Assembly (NCBI RefSeq): GCF_007558865.1
Contig: NZ_VLPK01000001.1
Span: 1,550,001 to 1,614,000, forward strand
Direction of reading: 5' to 3'
DNA from: Mucilaginibacter corticis
Lineage (GTDB): Bacteria > Bacteroidota > Bacteroidia > Sphingobacteriales > Sphingobacteriaceae
Length of the DNA stretch: 64,000 bases
Part shown: piece after piece, positions 39,072-48,409 of the stretch
How the letters are laid out: each line of letters opens with the position of its first letter
How positions within the stretch are numbered: position 1 is the stretch's first letter
Translations under genes and position numbers: made by a program
Notes under the pieces: generated by a model
Seen by the model: the letters and a program-made list of their open reading frames with translations, nothing else
Databases searched by the model: none
What the model was told of the DNA's origin: nothing

Positions 39072-40325
39072 TTAAGCTTCGTACTTTTTAAATATTACAG
39101 AAGCATTGTGGCCACCAAAGCCAAAGCCATTGCTTTGCACAATATTAACGTCTCTTTTTTGCGCCTTATTAAACGTAAAGTTTATTTTCGGATCAAAAGT
39201 AGGGTCGTCAGTAAAGTGGTTAATGGTTGGCGGTATCATGCCATGATTTAACGCCAGTATTGATGCAATGGCTTCAACAGCGCCCGCCGCACCTAATAAG
39301 TGGCCGGTCATTGATTTTGTCGAGCTGATATTTATACGGTAAATATCGTCGCCAAATACATCTTGTATAGCTTTAATTTCCTGCGGATCACCAATTGGAG
39401 TAGATGTTCCGTGAACGTTTACATAATCAACATCTGATGCTGTAAGGCCGGCATCTTCCAAAGCTGATTTCATTACCAGCGCGGCGCCAAGGCCATCAGG
39501 GTGCGGAGCAGTCATGTGGTAAGCATCGGCACTCATGCCGCCGCCCATCATTTCTGCATAAATTTTAGCACCCCGTGCTTTTGCATGTTCAAGTTCTTCT
39601 AAAATAATGGTACCTGCACCTTCACCTGCAACAAAACCGTCGCGGTCAAGATCAAACGGGCGCGATGCCGTTGCCGGGTCTTCATTACGTACAGACAGCG
39701 CGTGCATGGCATTAAATCCGCCTATACCGGCTTCATTAATAATAGCCTCAGACCCACCGCTTATAAACATATTAGCTTTACCCAAACGGATATAGTTAAA
39801 AGAGTCTATCAGCGAATTGTTTGATGATGCACAAGCAGATACTGTTGTGAAATTTGGACCGCGCAACCCGTATTTAATAGAGATATGGCCCGGGGCAATA
39901 TCAGCAATCATTTTAGGTATAAAGAACGGATTAAACCGGGGTGTACCATCGCCCTTGGCAAAGTTAACCACCTCATCTAAAAACGTTTTTAAACCACCAA
40001 TGCCTGATCCCCAGATTACTCCGATACGGCTGGTATCCAGTTTAGAAAAATCCAGACCTGCGTCTTTTACTGCTTCTTCGGTGCTATACAGGGCGTATTG
40101 CACAAAAGGATCAAGCTTACGCGCGTCCTTTCTGCCCAAAAAAGCGTCTGCGTCAAAGTTTTTTACTTCGCACGCAAATTTGGTTTTGAATAATGTTGTA
40201 TCAAAACTCTTAATCAAAGCTGCGCCACTTACTCCATTGATCAAAGAGTTCCAATATTCTGGAACGCTATTGCCAATAGGAGTAAGTGCCCCTAGCCCGG
40301 TTACTACAACTCGTTTAAACCCCAT
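39072..40325 (-). CDS. fabF: Beta-ketoacyl-ACP synthase II
   Basis: Condensing enzyme of fatty acid elongation. 417 residues; catalytic cysteine in TVSACASSNNSLIDSF, histidines in NVHGTSTPIGD and TGHLLGAAGAVE, opening RVVVTGLGALTPIGNS, ending NGFGFGGHNASVIF. Cytoplasmic. It uses acyl carrier protein encoded 20 nt upstream; the acpP-fabF-rnc order is widely conserved. Confidence 0.96.
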   Translation of the reverse strand: MGFKRVVVTGLGALTPIGNSVPEYWNSLINGVSGAALIKSFDTTLFKTKFACEVKNFDADAFLGRKDARKLDPFVQYALYSTEEAVKDAGLDFSKLDTSRIGVIWGSGIGGLKTFLDEVVNFAKGDGTPRFNPFFIPKMIADIAPGHISIKYGLRGPNFTTVSACASSNNSLIDSFNYIRLGKANMFISGGSEAIINEAGIGGFNAMHALSVRNEDPATASRPFDLDRDGFVAGEGAGTIILEELEHAKARGAKIYAEMMGGGMSADAYHMTAPHPDGLGAALVMKSALEDAGLTASDVDYVNVHGTSTPIGDPQEIKAIQDVFGDDIYRINISSTKSMTGHLLGAAGAVEAIASILALNHGMIPPTINHFTDDPTFDPKINFTFNKAQKRDVNIVQSNGFGFGGHNASVIFKKYEA

Positions 40326-40345
40326 CTAATTGAATTAAGGAGAGC

Positions 40346-40582
40346 TTATTTAACGTTTTTTTCAAGGTAAGCTACGGCTTGACCTACTGTGCCGATAGTT
40401 TCAGCCTGATCGTCAGGGATAGCCACATTAAATTCTTTTTCAAACTCCATGATAAGTTCCACGGTGTCTAAAGAGTCAGCACCAAGGTCGTTGGTGAAGC
40501 TAGCCTCAGGTGTTACTTCACTTTCGTCAACACCCAATTTTTCTACGATTATAGCTTTTACTCTTGAAGCGATATCAGACAT
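40346..40582 (-). CDS. acpP: Acyl carrier protein
   Basis: A 78-residue acidic four-helix protein carrying the growing acyl chain on phosphopantetheine. The attachment serine is in [16 protein letters not shown]. First gene of acpP-fabF-rnc. A -7-like TTTCTTTG lies about 35 nt upstream on the minus strand. Confidence 0.97.
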   Translation of the reverse strand: MSDIASRVKAIIVEKLGVDESEVTPEASFTNDLGADSLDTVELIMEFEKEFNVAIPDDQAETIGTVGQAVAYLEKNVK

Positions 40583-40732
40583 AGTATTATAGTTTAATGA
40601 TTAATAATTTCAGTGCAAAGAAAAATAAAATCTATCAAATATCAAATCTAAAACTTTTTAGTTTAGTGACTAACAAAATTTTAGTTGAAAAGGTTTCAAT
40701 TTGTATTTTTACCGGCGTAAATGTAATCATAA

Positions 40733-41152
40733 TTGAATAGGAAATTTTTAAAGTTTGAGATAGATCTTGATTTTGTGCTCATCGCGGTAACAACATCACT
40801 AAAAGACTACCGGGTTTGTTATCTTATTAACAAATATTTAAACTTTAATTTCATCAAAACAGACGATCTGGCTGTTGATATATACCCCTCAATTAATCCT
40901 GTTTATTTTTCATTGTATACTTATAACTGGGAAGCCAGCGAGACAGATTTCTTTTTTATAGGTAATAAAGGCTCTGACGGATACCTGATCCCTGAAATGA
41001 AAAAGGCAGATTATTTTTTAATGATTAAAAATTATATTGACGATAATGATCTTGAAAAACTGATTTCGGCATTAAACCGCATACCTGAGATTGTCGCGGC
41101 GGTAAAGATTGATCCAAAAAAAATAAAATCACGCGAAAATCTCTTATTTTAG
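40733..41152 (+). CDS. IPExxxVDY family protein
   Basis: A 139-residue protein of a Bacteroidota-specific family named for its motif; here IPEMKKADYFLMI (alanine in place of valine). KFLKFEIDLDFVLIAVTTSLKDYRVCYLIN is the typical start and the end AVKIDPKKIKSRENLLF is basic. It begins with TTG at 40733; no ATG fits. The gene is regularly divergent from acpP, as here, and next to pyruvate kinase. Function unknown. Confidence 0.82.
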   Translation: MNRKFLKFEIDLDFVLIAVTTSLKDYRVCYLINKYLNFNFIKTDDLAVDIYPSINPVYFSLYTYNWEASETDFFFIGNKGSDGYLIPEMKKADYFLMIKNYIDDNDLEKLISALNRIPEIVAAVKIDPKKIKSRENLLF

Positions 41153-41222
41153 CGCCGAATTTTAAAAAGACTGTACAGCATTTATACTATGCTTAACCTA
41201 ATAAACGGAACCCCCAATAACT

Positions 41223-42659
41223 ATGAATATACCTTATAACCGTACTAAAATTGTTGCTACAATGGGCCCGGCCTGTGCCAAAAAAGAAACATTGTTAGCT
41301 ATGATTAAAGCCGGCGTAAACGTTTGCCGCCTTAACTTTTCGCATGGAAAACCGGAAGATCATAAGAAATTTGTCGACCTGATCAGGGAAATAAACGACC
41401 AGCATAAAACCAATGTGGCCATACTTGCCGATCTGCAAGGGCCGAAAATACGTATCGGTTTGGTAAAAGATGGTGGCATACACCTGGTAAACGGTACCCA
41501 TATTAATATTACTACGCATGAGTGTATAGGCGATGATAACAAGATCTATATCACTTATGATACTTTCCCGCAGGATGTACAGGCCAATGAAATTATTTTA
41601 TTGGACGACGGAAAGATCCAGATGCGTGTTATTGAGACCAATAAAATTGATACTGTAGTTTGCGAAGTGGTGCACGGTGGCATTTTAACCTCGCGTAAGG
41701 GCGTTAACCTGCCTAATACTAAAGTATCTATCCCAAGCTTAACTGAAGAGGATATGGGCAACCTTAAGTACGCTCTTGAATGGGATCTTGACTGGATCGG
41801 TCTTTCATTTGTGCGTAATGCAGATGATATTACCGAGCTTAAGCAAGTTATTGCCCGTAGCGGCAAAGCAGCTAAGGTTGTTGCCAAAATTGAAAAACCC
41901 GAAGCGATTGAAAATATCGATGCCATTGTTGCCGCTACAGACGGCGTAATGGTTGCCCGTGGTGACCTGGGTGTTGAGATGCCTTTAGAAGAAGTACCTT
42001 TGCTGCAAAAAATGATCGCCAGTAAATGCCGTGCGGCATCTAAACCTGTGATTGTAGCTACGCAGATGCTGGAGTCAATGATAACCACACCGCGCCCTAC
42101 ACGTGCCGAGGTTAATGACGTTGCCAACTCTGTACTTGATGGTGCCGACGCGGTGATGCTTAGCGGCGAAACATCAGTAGGCGAGTTCCCGCTGATCGTT
42201 ATTGAAACAATGGCTAAAATTGTTCGTAACGTTGAAGAGTTGGGTTATCCTTATAATGCTGATAAAGGTACCATATCAGATCCTACCTCACCGGGTTATT
42301 TAAGCGATGCGATATGCGAATCGGCTGTTTACCTGGCAGAACATACAAATGCTGTAGGTATTGTTTCTATGACCACATCAGGCTATACTGCTTTTGAGAT
42401 ATCAAGCTATCGCCCTAAAGGACGTACCTTTATTTTCACTGCAAACAAACACCTATTGAACGCGCTTAGCCTGGTATGGGGCGTACGTACTTTTTATTAT
42501 GATAAAGTTGAAAGCACAGATCAAACTATTGCCGATGTAAATAATATCCTAAAAGCAGAGGGAATGGTTGCATCGGGAGACGTTGTAATTAATACGGCTT
42601 CTATCCCAATTGTTGCCAAAGGCAAAACTAATATGCTTAAAGTAGCTGTAATAGACTAA
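41223..42659 (+). CDS. pyk: Pyruvate kinase
   Basis: Last ATP-forming step of glycolysis (phosphoenolpyruvate to pyruvate). 478 residues; substrate barrel with NRTKIVATMGPA, VCRLNFSHGKPEDH, ILADLQGPKIRIG, the signature VAKIEKPEAIENID (catalytic lysine), MVARGDLGVEMPLEEVP, and ATQMLESMITTPRPTRAEVNDVANSVLDGADAVMLSGETSVG. C-terminal domain normal. It ends in a strong terminator. Confidence 0.97.
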   Translation: MNIPYNRTKIVATMGPACAKKETLLAMIKAGVNVCRLNFSHGKPEDHKKFVDLIREINDQHKTNVAILADLQGPKIRIGLVKDGGIHLVNGTHINITTHECIGDDNKIYITYDTFPQDVQANEIILLDDGKIQMRVIETNKIDTVVCEVVHGGILTSRKGVNLPNTKVSIPSLTEEDMGNLKYALEWDLDWIGLSFVRNADDITELKQVIARSGKAAKVVAKIEKPEAIENIDAIVAATDGVMVARGDLGVEMPLEEVPLLQKMIASKCRAASKPVIVATQMLESMITTPRPTRAEVNDVANSVLDGADAVMLSGETSVGEFPLIVIETMAKIVRNVEELGYPYNADKGTISDPTSPGYLSDAICESAVYLAEHTNAVGIVSMTTSGYTAFEISSYRPKGRTFIFTANKHLLNALSLVWGVRTFYYDKVESTDQTIADVNNILKAEGMVASGDVVINTASIPIVAKGKTNMLKVAVID

Positions 42660-42680
42660 TACATTTATTACATCATATAA

Positions 42681-42713
42681 AAAAGGGTTGAAAATTTAAT
42701 TTTCAACCCTTTT
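42681..42713 (+). terminator. pyk terminator
   Basis: AAAAGGGTTGAAAA / TTTTCAACCCTTTT stem of 14 bp with a 5-nt loop, then a further T-run. The following 42714-42939 shows no gene or recognisable element. Confidence 0.88.
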
Positions 42714-42939
42714 CTTTTTTAGTAGATCCCTGCATGGCATACCAAATGCGATAGCCTTGCAGAACTGCTAAAATAATAGTCTAAATATAGCCTTATTACT
42801 TTCATGATGTTACCGGTTTAATTTATTGTTCTTTGTGGTATTATGACTGTGAAAATTTATAAAGGTTTAGGATGCGGGTTTTGCGCATCAGTTTGATCAG
42901 CAAATTTTAATAACTCACTTTTCGTAAAGCTATTAACGC

Positions 42940-42978
42940 AAAAAAGCGGCACAACTTATAAGTCATGCCGCTTTTTTT
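42940..42978 (-). terminator. Terminator of the SPW-like membrane protein gene
   Basis: AAAAAAGCGGCA and TGCCGCTTTTTTT arms with an AT-rich partly paired loop; A-run on the plus strand gives a T-run for the minus-strand gene. Confidence 0.8.
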
Positions 42979-42990
42979 ATGTTTTAAACC

Positions 42991-43428
42991 TTAGTGGTTC
43001 AGTCTGCCTTCTAAGCTGTCTGTCGAACTGATGCCACCTTCAGGTAAAGTGCGGTGTGGCCTGGTTAAAAAAGGCGACTCAACTGCAAAAATTCCTTTTA
43101 GCAATAAAGCCAAACCTAAAATAAAATGTGGTAAAAATACCTGGCCTGAGAAAGCGTAGGTCCACGGTAACGCTAATAAAAATGATCCCATTAAAACGTC
43201 AACAAAGTTTTGCATTTGCATAGGGAACACTTTAAGCTTGTTAAAGCCAAGCGGGTTATCGCTAAAGATAGACATGATCAGCTGTAACCAGCCCATTAAA
43301 AGCGGCATTAATAAACCTGCTGCAATAGTAACATGCGAAAATTTGAACAACCATGGCGATACAAGTAATAACAACGCTATGCTGTAATTTAAAAAACCGT
43401 AAAGTGATCTTGAAATGAAAGGTTTCAT
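42991..43428 (-). CDS. SPW repeat-like membrane protein
   Basis: A 145-residue protein with four hydrophobic helices in two pairs. The two halves look alike: SIALLLLVSPWLFKFS and GSFLLALPWTYAFS are the SPW/xPW signatures of the SPW repeat family, each followed by another helix. C-terminal ~30 residues are polar. The role of SPW proteins is unknown. It has its own terminator and spacer. Confidence 0.65.
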   Translation of the reverse strand: MKPFISRSLYGFLNYSIALLLLVSPWLFKFSHVTIAAGLLMPLLMGWLQLIMSIFSDNPLGFNKLKVFPMQMQNFVDVLMGSFLLALPWTYAFSGQVFLPHFILGLALLLKGIFAVESPFLTRPHRTLPEGGISSTDSLEGRLNH

Positions 43429-43527
43429 TATATATTATATTTTTAGTTCTTGTCTACGGCAAAATTAATAATTTATGCATAACATTTTTGTTTATTTTAA
43501 AAAATGCTATGTGTAAACCATTAATTG

Positions 43528-43914
43528 TTATGCTGTTTTTTTTACTGCTTTTGAGGCTATAAAAGCAAATAACCCAAGCACCAGTCCAAACATAATGCCA
43601 AACGCAGGCCCGTAAACCAGCATCATTTTACGCGGGTGTATGCCGGTGTACATGGCGGCCATGTCATGGTGGTGTGCAACATAGCTGTCATAAAAGAAAC
43701 AGTGTACAGCGGTTATCCAGACACAGTTTACCAGGCTTACCAAAAAGCCATGTAAAAAATATTTGCCCGGTGCCGCTTTTGCAATAACGTATGCACAAAA
43801 CGCGAATATGATCACCCAAAAAACAGGTTCAATTTTTTCGGGGATGAGCGATATGGTGGCAAATGCCATGATAAGGCCAAAAACGGATAGTTGAAAAATA
43901 AGTTTCCAGTTCAT
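43528..43914 (-). CDS. Small membrane protein (128 aa)
   Basis: Not recognised. Four predicted membrane helices (about 5-23, 30-48, 54-74, 96-121). A histidine-rich loop (AVHCFFYDSYVAHHHDMAAMYTGIHP) lies between helices 3 and 4 and could bind metal. It looks like a conserved family of small Bacteroidota membrane proteins. Same strand as the SPW-like gene but separated by 99 nt. Confidence 0.65.
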   Translation of the reverse strand: MNWKLIFQLSVFGLIMAFATISLIPEKIEPVFWVIIFAFCAYVIAKAAPGKYFLHGFLVSLVNCVWITAVHCFFYDSYVAHHHDMAAMYTGIHPRKMMLVYGPAFGIMFGLVLGLFAFIASKAVKKTA

Positions 43915-44065
43915 ACATCTTATTAATTGGTTAAATAAATATAATTAATATTATATAAATAAATGATATTCAATTTGACCGCACATTATTTATACCAGCG
44001 GATAGCGCATTGAATAAGAAAAAATACTTTCCAAAAAATAAATAACCTGTATATTAATATTTAAT

Positions 44066-44497
44066 ATGGACGTACAAGAACAGATCGACGCATATATAAC
44101 CAGCCAGCCTGAACAAAAGCGCAGTGATATGCAAACGCTGCATCATCATATACTTAAAGTTTTACCGGGTTGCAAACTATGGTTTGACAATGGAAAAGAC
44201 AGCCAAAACAAAACGCTTAGTAACCCCAGCATAGGTTATGGATCATACACCATAAAGTATGCGGATGGCAAGACACGGGATTTTTTTCAGGTTGGTTTAA
44301 GTGCAAATACAACCGGCATTTCTGTTTATATTATGGGTATTAAGGATAAAACATTTTTGCCCCAGACTTATGGAAAAGAGATAGGCAAAGCCAGCGTTAC
44401 GGGTTATTGCATCAAATTTAAAAAATTGAATGATATAAATATCAACGTACTTGAAGCAGCAATAAAGTATGGGGTCAGCGTCAGCAATGAAAATTAA
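44066..44497 (+). CDS. DUF1801 domain protein
   Basis: A 143-residue soluble protein: VQEQIDAYITSQPEQKRSDMQTLHHHILKVLPGCKLWFDNGKDS with later FKKLNDININVLEAAIKYG is the YdhG/DUF1801 pattern, related to a yeast frataxin-like fold. Some members have been linked to iron or to phosphate starvation, but function is not established. Single gene. Confidence 0.75.
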   Translation: MDVQEQIDAYITSQPEQKRSDMQTLHHHILKVLPGCKLWFDNGKDSQNKTLSNPSIGYGSYTIKYADGKTRDFFQVGLSANTTGISVYIMGIKDKTFLPQTYGKEIGKASVTGYCIKFKKLNDININVLEAAIKYGVSVSNEN

Positions 44498-44536
44498 ATC
44501 TCAAACTAATGTGGGCTTTGGATAAGAAAATCGCGA

Positions 44537-44680
44537 TGTCATTTCGAACGAACCTGCAGGGCTATTGCGCTTTGGTGTGAGGAGAAATCTTCTACCTATA
44601 CATTTTAGACCTGTATTTTGTAAAAGATTTCTCTTTCGCGGCTTTCCCGCAGTCCACACGGATGCTCTATCGAAATGACA
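44537..44680. repeat. Long inverted repeat family A, copy 4
   Basis: TGTCATTTCGAACGA and GAGAAATCTTCTA mirror AAAAGATTTCTCTTTCG and TATCGAAATGACA, 144 bp. It lies between the stop codons of convergent genes. Confidence 0.75.
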
Positions 44681-44692
44681 ATTTTTGCTGTT

Positions 44693-45775
44693 TTAGGGTT
44701 TAGCGCCGCTTGTGCTTTCCGGATGTTTGGTTTTGATCAGGATAACCCCGTTTTTACCCTTATCGCCGTAAAGTTTTGTTGCGGCTTCATTTTTTAAAAC
44801 TTCCATCGAGGCTAAATTTTCTTTTTTAAGGTCAGGCAATGGCTTATCCATGCCATACTCTACCCCGTCAACCACAAACAACGGGCTATTGGGTGCCGCG
44901 TGCAGTTTCATTAATATAGTGTCAATGCTTGTTGTCGGTAAAATAGGTTTGCCGCCCATCGGGGCATTGCCTTTGCCGTCTAATTGAAAATTAATAGGTA
45001 CAGTGTAAGCTACCCGTGCCGGTTGCCCATCAGCCGTTTTGCCAGGCACCCATTTAGGCGATGCTGCTAAAACCCTTACAGCTTCGTCATTTAGCGTTTC
45101 TGATGGGCCGCGAACGGCTTTTATATCAGTTAATGAACCATCTTTCTCTACAACAAACGTACATATCACACGCCCTGCGATACCGGCGTCGTGATCGGCT
45201 TTCGGATAGCGGATGGCCTTTGTCAGGTATTTTCCAAATTCATCGAAACCTCCGGGAAACATTGGCTGATCCCCAATTCGACCGAATACCTTATCGGCGG
45301 GCTGTTGAGTAGCCCCGGGCGCAGCAGGTTCCTGGTTAGGCAAGGTAAAACTCACTGGTACGGTATAAGCTACGCGTACCGTGCGCCCATTTTGATAACC
45401 CGGCTCCCATTTGGGCGATTGCGAAAGCGCATCAACGGCTGCCTGCATAAGTGTTTCTGATGGCCCGCGTACCGCTTTTATGTTTGACAAGCTTCCGTCT
45501 TGTTCAACAACGAATGTTACAATTACTCTGCCTCCAACTTTATTATCTCTGTCGATCTTCGGGTAATGAATAGTACTGCCTAAAAACCTTCCAAACTCTT
45601 GCATACCGCCCGGAAATTGCGGCTGTTTTTCAACTACCGAAAATATTTTAGCATGTGTGGTATCGGTTAATGGTCTCGTGATGTTTTTAGCTTTACCCGG
45701 AGAAACTGCAAGCGCGAACAACGGTATTAAAATAAAAAGGCATGGGCTTGCTTTTTGTTTATTTGATAGGTTCAT
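44693..45775 (-). CDS. Exported protein with two TonB C-terminal domains and a plug-like tail
   Basis: A 360-residue protein. Signal sequence at residues ~10-28. Two TonB_C modules (about 45-140 and 165-265), each with FxxxxxxQPxFPGGxxxFGxFLxxxxxYP, GxVIVTFVVExDGSL and the final VxYTVPxxF. The C-terminus (PNSPLFVVDGVEYGM..LYGDKGKNGVILIKT) resembles the short plug-type segments of TonB-dependent receptors. No TonB membrane anchor plus Pro-rich linker is seen. It follows the BlaR-TonB fusion on the same strand and shares its modules, so it is probably a duplication product and part of the same system. Confidence 0.8.
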   Translation of the reverse strand: MNLSNKQKASPCLFILIPLFALAVSPGKAKNITRPLTDTTHAKIFSVVEKQPQFPGGMQEFGRFLGSTIHYPKIDRDNKVGGRVIVTFVVEQDGSLSNIKAVRGPSETLMQAAVDALSQSPKWEPGYQNGRTVRVAYTVPVSFTLPNQEPAAPGATQQPADKVFGRIGDQPMFPGGFDEFGKYLTKAIRYPKADHDAGIAGRVICTFVVEKDGSLTDIKAVRGPSETLNDEAVRVLAASPKWVPGKTADGQPARVAYTVPINFQLDGKGNAPMGGKPILPTTSIDTILMKLHAAPNSPLFVVDGVEYGMDKPLPDLKKENLASMEVLKNEAATKLYGDKGKNGVILIKTKHPESTSGAKP

Positions 45776-45844
45776 GATTTAGGTTTGTTTTATATAGGTA
45801 TATTTTGATGATAAATATAGTAATTAGGATAATATCAAAAACAA

Positions 45845-45876
45845 ATAAAAAAGCCCTGCGGTGTAAACGCAGGGCT
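45845..45876 (-). terminator. Terminator after the BlaR-TonB gene
   Basis: AGCCCTGCG / CGCAGGGCT stem of 9 bp, 7-nt loop, T-run on the minus strand. The rest of 45877-45971 shows nothing recognisable. Confidence 0.8.
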
Positions 45877-45971
45877 TGGCTTGTGTAGTTTAACTACTAT
45901 TAAGGTTTAGTATCGGTTTTGTTTTTACCAGCGACCGGCAAGGTAGAGGCTAAGGGTTGGCACTATATCAT

Positions 45972-48407
45972 TTATTTTATATAATTTATCTTTTTTTTAC
46001 CATCAACTGTTGTAATTTTAATTACACCGTCTTTGCCTCTGTCTCCGAATAATTTAATAGCTTCCGAGCCCTTAAATACTTCCATAAGTGCAATTTTGTC
46101 TTGCGGAACAATTGCCAATCCTTCTTTGGCAGACTTGATCTTAATTTCCTTGTCATCAACAAAAAATAATGGCGGCGTATTATTAGCCATAACTTCTTTT
46201 AAAGCGCCGCCATTTTTTTTGGTTGTTATTAATATTACGCCGTTTTTACCCTTATCGCCGTAGCGTTTTGTGGCGTTTTCATCTTTTAAAATTTCCATAG
46301 AAGCAATATCGTCTTGCGGAATTGTTGCAAGCGGGGCCGAACCCATTTCAAGTTCATGCCCGTCAATGATATAAAGAGGGCTTCCGACTGCGCCTAACTT
46401 TTGCGTGGTATCGCGCACAGCGCCTGTCGATGGCTTTTTATTATCACCTTGCGCTGTAAAGGCAATAGGTACAGCATAAGACACCCTTACCGGCTGATTA
46501 TTCTGATATCCCGGCTGCCATTTAGGCGATCTGGTGAGCACTCTTACTGCTTCATTCTTCAATGTTTCTGACGGGCCGCGTACAGCCTTGATATCAGACA
46601 AAGTGCCATCTTTTTCAACTACGAATGTTACGATCACCCGGCCCGCAACTCCGTTATTTTTATCTTCCTCCGGATAGCGGAGATTGGTGCTGAGATATTT
46701 TGAAAACGCTTCGAGGCCGCCCGGGAACATAGGCTGTTTCTCTACTGTCGAATATACCTTGCCTTTGTCGTCTGCTGTATTGTCTGCCGGACCTATAACA
46801 AAACTTATAGGCACGGTATATTGCACCCGTACCGGTTTGTTTCCCTGCAGGCCGGGCTGCCATCTTGGCGATAGCTTTAATACACGTACAGATTCGTCCT
46901 TCATGGCTTGGCTTGGCCCGTTAAGTGCTGTAATATCTGTAAGGGTACCGTTTCTTTCAACAACAAACGTGCAGATCACCCTGCCGCTGGTACCCTTCTC
47001 CCTGTCGCTGGCCGGGTACTTAACGGTATTGCCCAGGTATTTGCCAAATGCTTCTAACCCGCCCGGAAAACTTGGTTGCTTATCAACCGTAAGGTGGATC
47101 TTGTCTTTATCATCTACAACGGCAGCTTTGACATTATCCAGGGTAAATTTTATCGGAACGGTATATAGCACACGCACCTTTTTGTTATTTTGATAACCGG
47201 GTTTCCATTTGGGCGATAACAAAAGTACCCTCAACGCCTCTTTCTTCATAGCCGCAGACGGGCCGCGTACCGCATTGATATTTGATAAAGTACCACTTGT
47301 TTCTACAACAAATGTGGCTATCACAGTACCCTGCACTTTGGCTTCGCGGTCGGCGGCCGGATAGTGAATGTTTGCACCCAAAAACTTGCCGAATGCTATT
47401 AAGCCGCCCGGAAACTGCGGCTGTGTTTCAACCTGGTTATAGATCTTAGTATCCTTTGTGGTGTCTTTAACTGCTTCGAGTTCGGGTAACGCATTGTTAT
47501 TATCATTAGTGATCATGTCATTGGCGGGCATGGATAATATCGTTTCCGTCTTTTTGTTGATCACCTTTACAGCCTTGCTGTTGTTTACCGTAGCTGACGA
47601 AAATATCAGCATCAAAATAAATAAAGGTGCGGATAGCCCGTACTTTGCCAGGGCTATGCGGTGCGATTTGTCTTTTTGCATCATCATAATTCTTTGTTTT
47701 AAAAGGCTTCGGTTAAAAAATGGTGTAACAAGGTTATGGGTGTCCACTTCAAAGGTTTGACTGAGCAATAGCAGGGCATAATCGGCTTTGTCTGTGCCGG
47801 CGTTGATCACCTGCCTGTCGGCGATAAACTCGTGGATATATTTAATGGCGAAACGGTACAGGTACACAACCGGGTTAAACCAGTTAATGATCATCACCAT
47901 TTCAATGATCATTACGTCTACTGAGTGCCATTGGCCGGCATGTACCTGTTCATGCTCAGCTATGATCTTTGACTGCGATGCCTTATCGCCTAAACTTATC
48001 TTCTTAAAAAATGAATATGCTGCCGATGCTGACGGTTTTTCGATCTCTTTTTTCAGGATGAGCAATTGCCAAAAAAGCCTTAATATTAGAAAAACGGTAA
48101 TAGCTATATAGATGGCGTTAAATACCTGCCCCAGGGTGATGGCGTGCGTGACTTCGGGGCTTACGGTAAAATTATACACTACCGATATTGGCCCGCTATA
48201 AATAGTGTCCTGTACCTCCTGCGTGATAAACAGGTTCTTTACCCAGTCGGCCTGTATCAGCGGAATAAAGAACGACAATAGCGCCGACGCCACCAGGTAC
48301 ACCCTGTTCAGCTGGAAAAAGGTTTCGCGGCGTAGCAGCAGCGCGTAAAAGCCAAAAAATAATACCAGGTAAAAATTTACCAGTAATAAATAATGCCACC
48401 AGTTCAT
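45972..48407 (-). CDS. BlaR1/M56 peptidase fused to three TonB C-terminal domains and two plug-like tails
   Basis: An 811-residue membrane protein. Residues 1-~290 are the BlaR1/MecR1-type M56 metallopeptidase with four helices and the zinc motif H152-E-Q-V-H156 plus a downstream acidic ligand region. There is no penicillin-binding sensor; instead three TonB_C modules follow (starting about 330, 440 and 550; each QPxFPGGL..FxKxLxxxxxYP..VRGPS..K..VRVL..SPxWxPGxQ). Two plug-like segments end the protein (LYIIDGHELEMG..GDKGKNGVILITTK and FFVDDKEIKIK..GDRGKDGVIKITT). Encoded 2 nt after blaI. Expected role (inference): senses an envelope signal and cleaves BlaI. Confidence 0.88.
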   Translation of the reverse strand: MNWWHYLLLVNFYLVLFFGFYALLLRRETFFQLNRVYLVASALLSFFIPLIQADWVKNLFITQEVQDTIYSGPISVVYNFTVSPEVTHAITLGQVFNAIYIAITVFLILRLFWQLLILKKEIEKPSASAAYSFFKKISLGDKASQSKIIAEHEQVHAGQWHSVDVMIIEMVMIINWFNPVVYLYRFAIKYIHEFIADRQVINAGTDKADYALLLLSQTFEVDTHNLVTPFFNRSLLKQRIMMMQKDKSHRIALAKYGLSAPLFILMLIFSSATVNNSKAVKVINKKTETILSMPANDMITNDNNNALPELEAVKDTTKDTKIYNQVETQPQFPGGLIAFGKFLGANIHYPAADREAKVQGTVIATFVVETSGTLSNINAVRGPSAAMKKEALRVLLLSPKWKPGYQNNKKVRVLYTVPIKFTLDNVKAAVVDDKDKIHLTVDKQPSFPGGLEAFGKYLGNTVKYPASDREKGTSGRVICTFVVERNGTLTDITALNGPSQAMKDESVRVLKLSPRWQPGLQGNKPVRVQYTVPISFVIGPADNTADDKGKVYSTVEKQPMFPGGLEAFSKYLSTNLRYPEEDKNNGVAGRVIVTFVVEKDGTLSDIKAVRGPSETLKNEAVRVLTRSPKWQPGYQNNQPVRVSYAVPIAFTAQGDNKKPSTGAVRDTTQKLGAVGSPLYIIDGHELEMGSAPLATIPQDDIASMEILKDENATKRYGDKGKNGVILITTKKNGGALKEVMANNTPPLFFVDDKEIKIKSAKEGLAIVPQDKIALMEVFKGSEAIKLFGDRGKDGVIKITTVDGKKKINYIK

Positions 48408-48409
48408 AA

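Noticed and set aside
46684..47193. Long plus-strand frame opposite the TonB repeats (others at 1198-1713, 41555-42127, 4955-5479 and 57823-58413)
   Set aside because: Shadows of strongly coding genes on the other strand; no family features.
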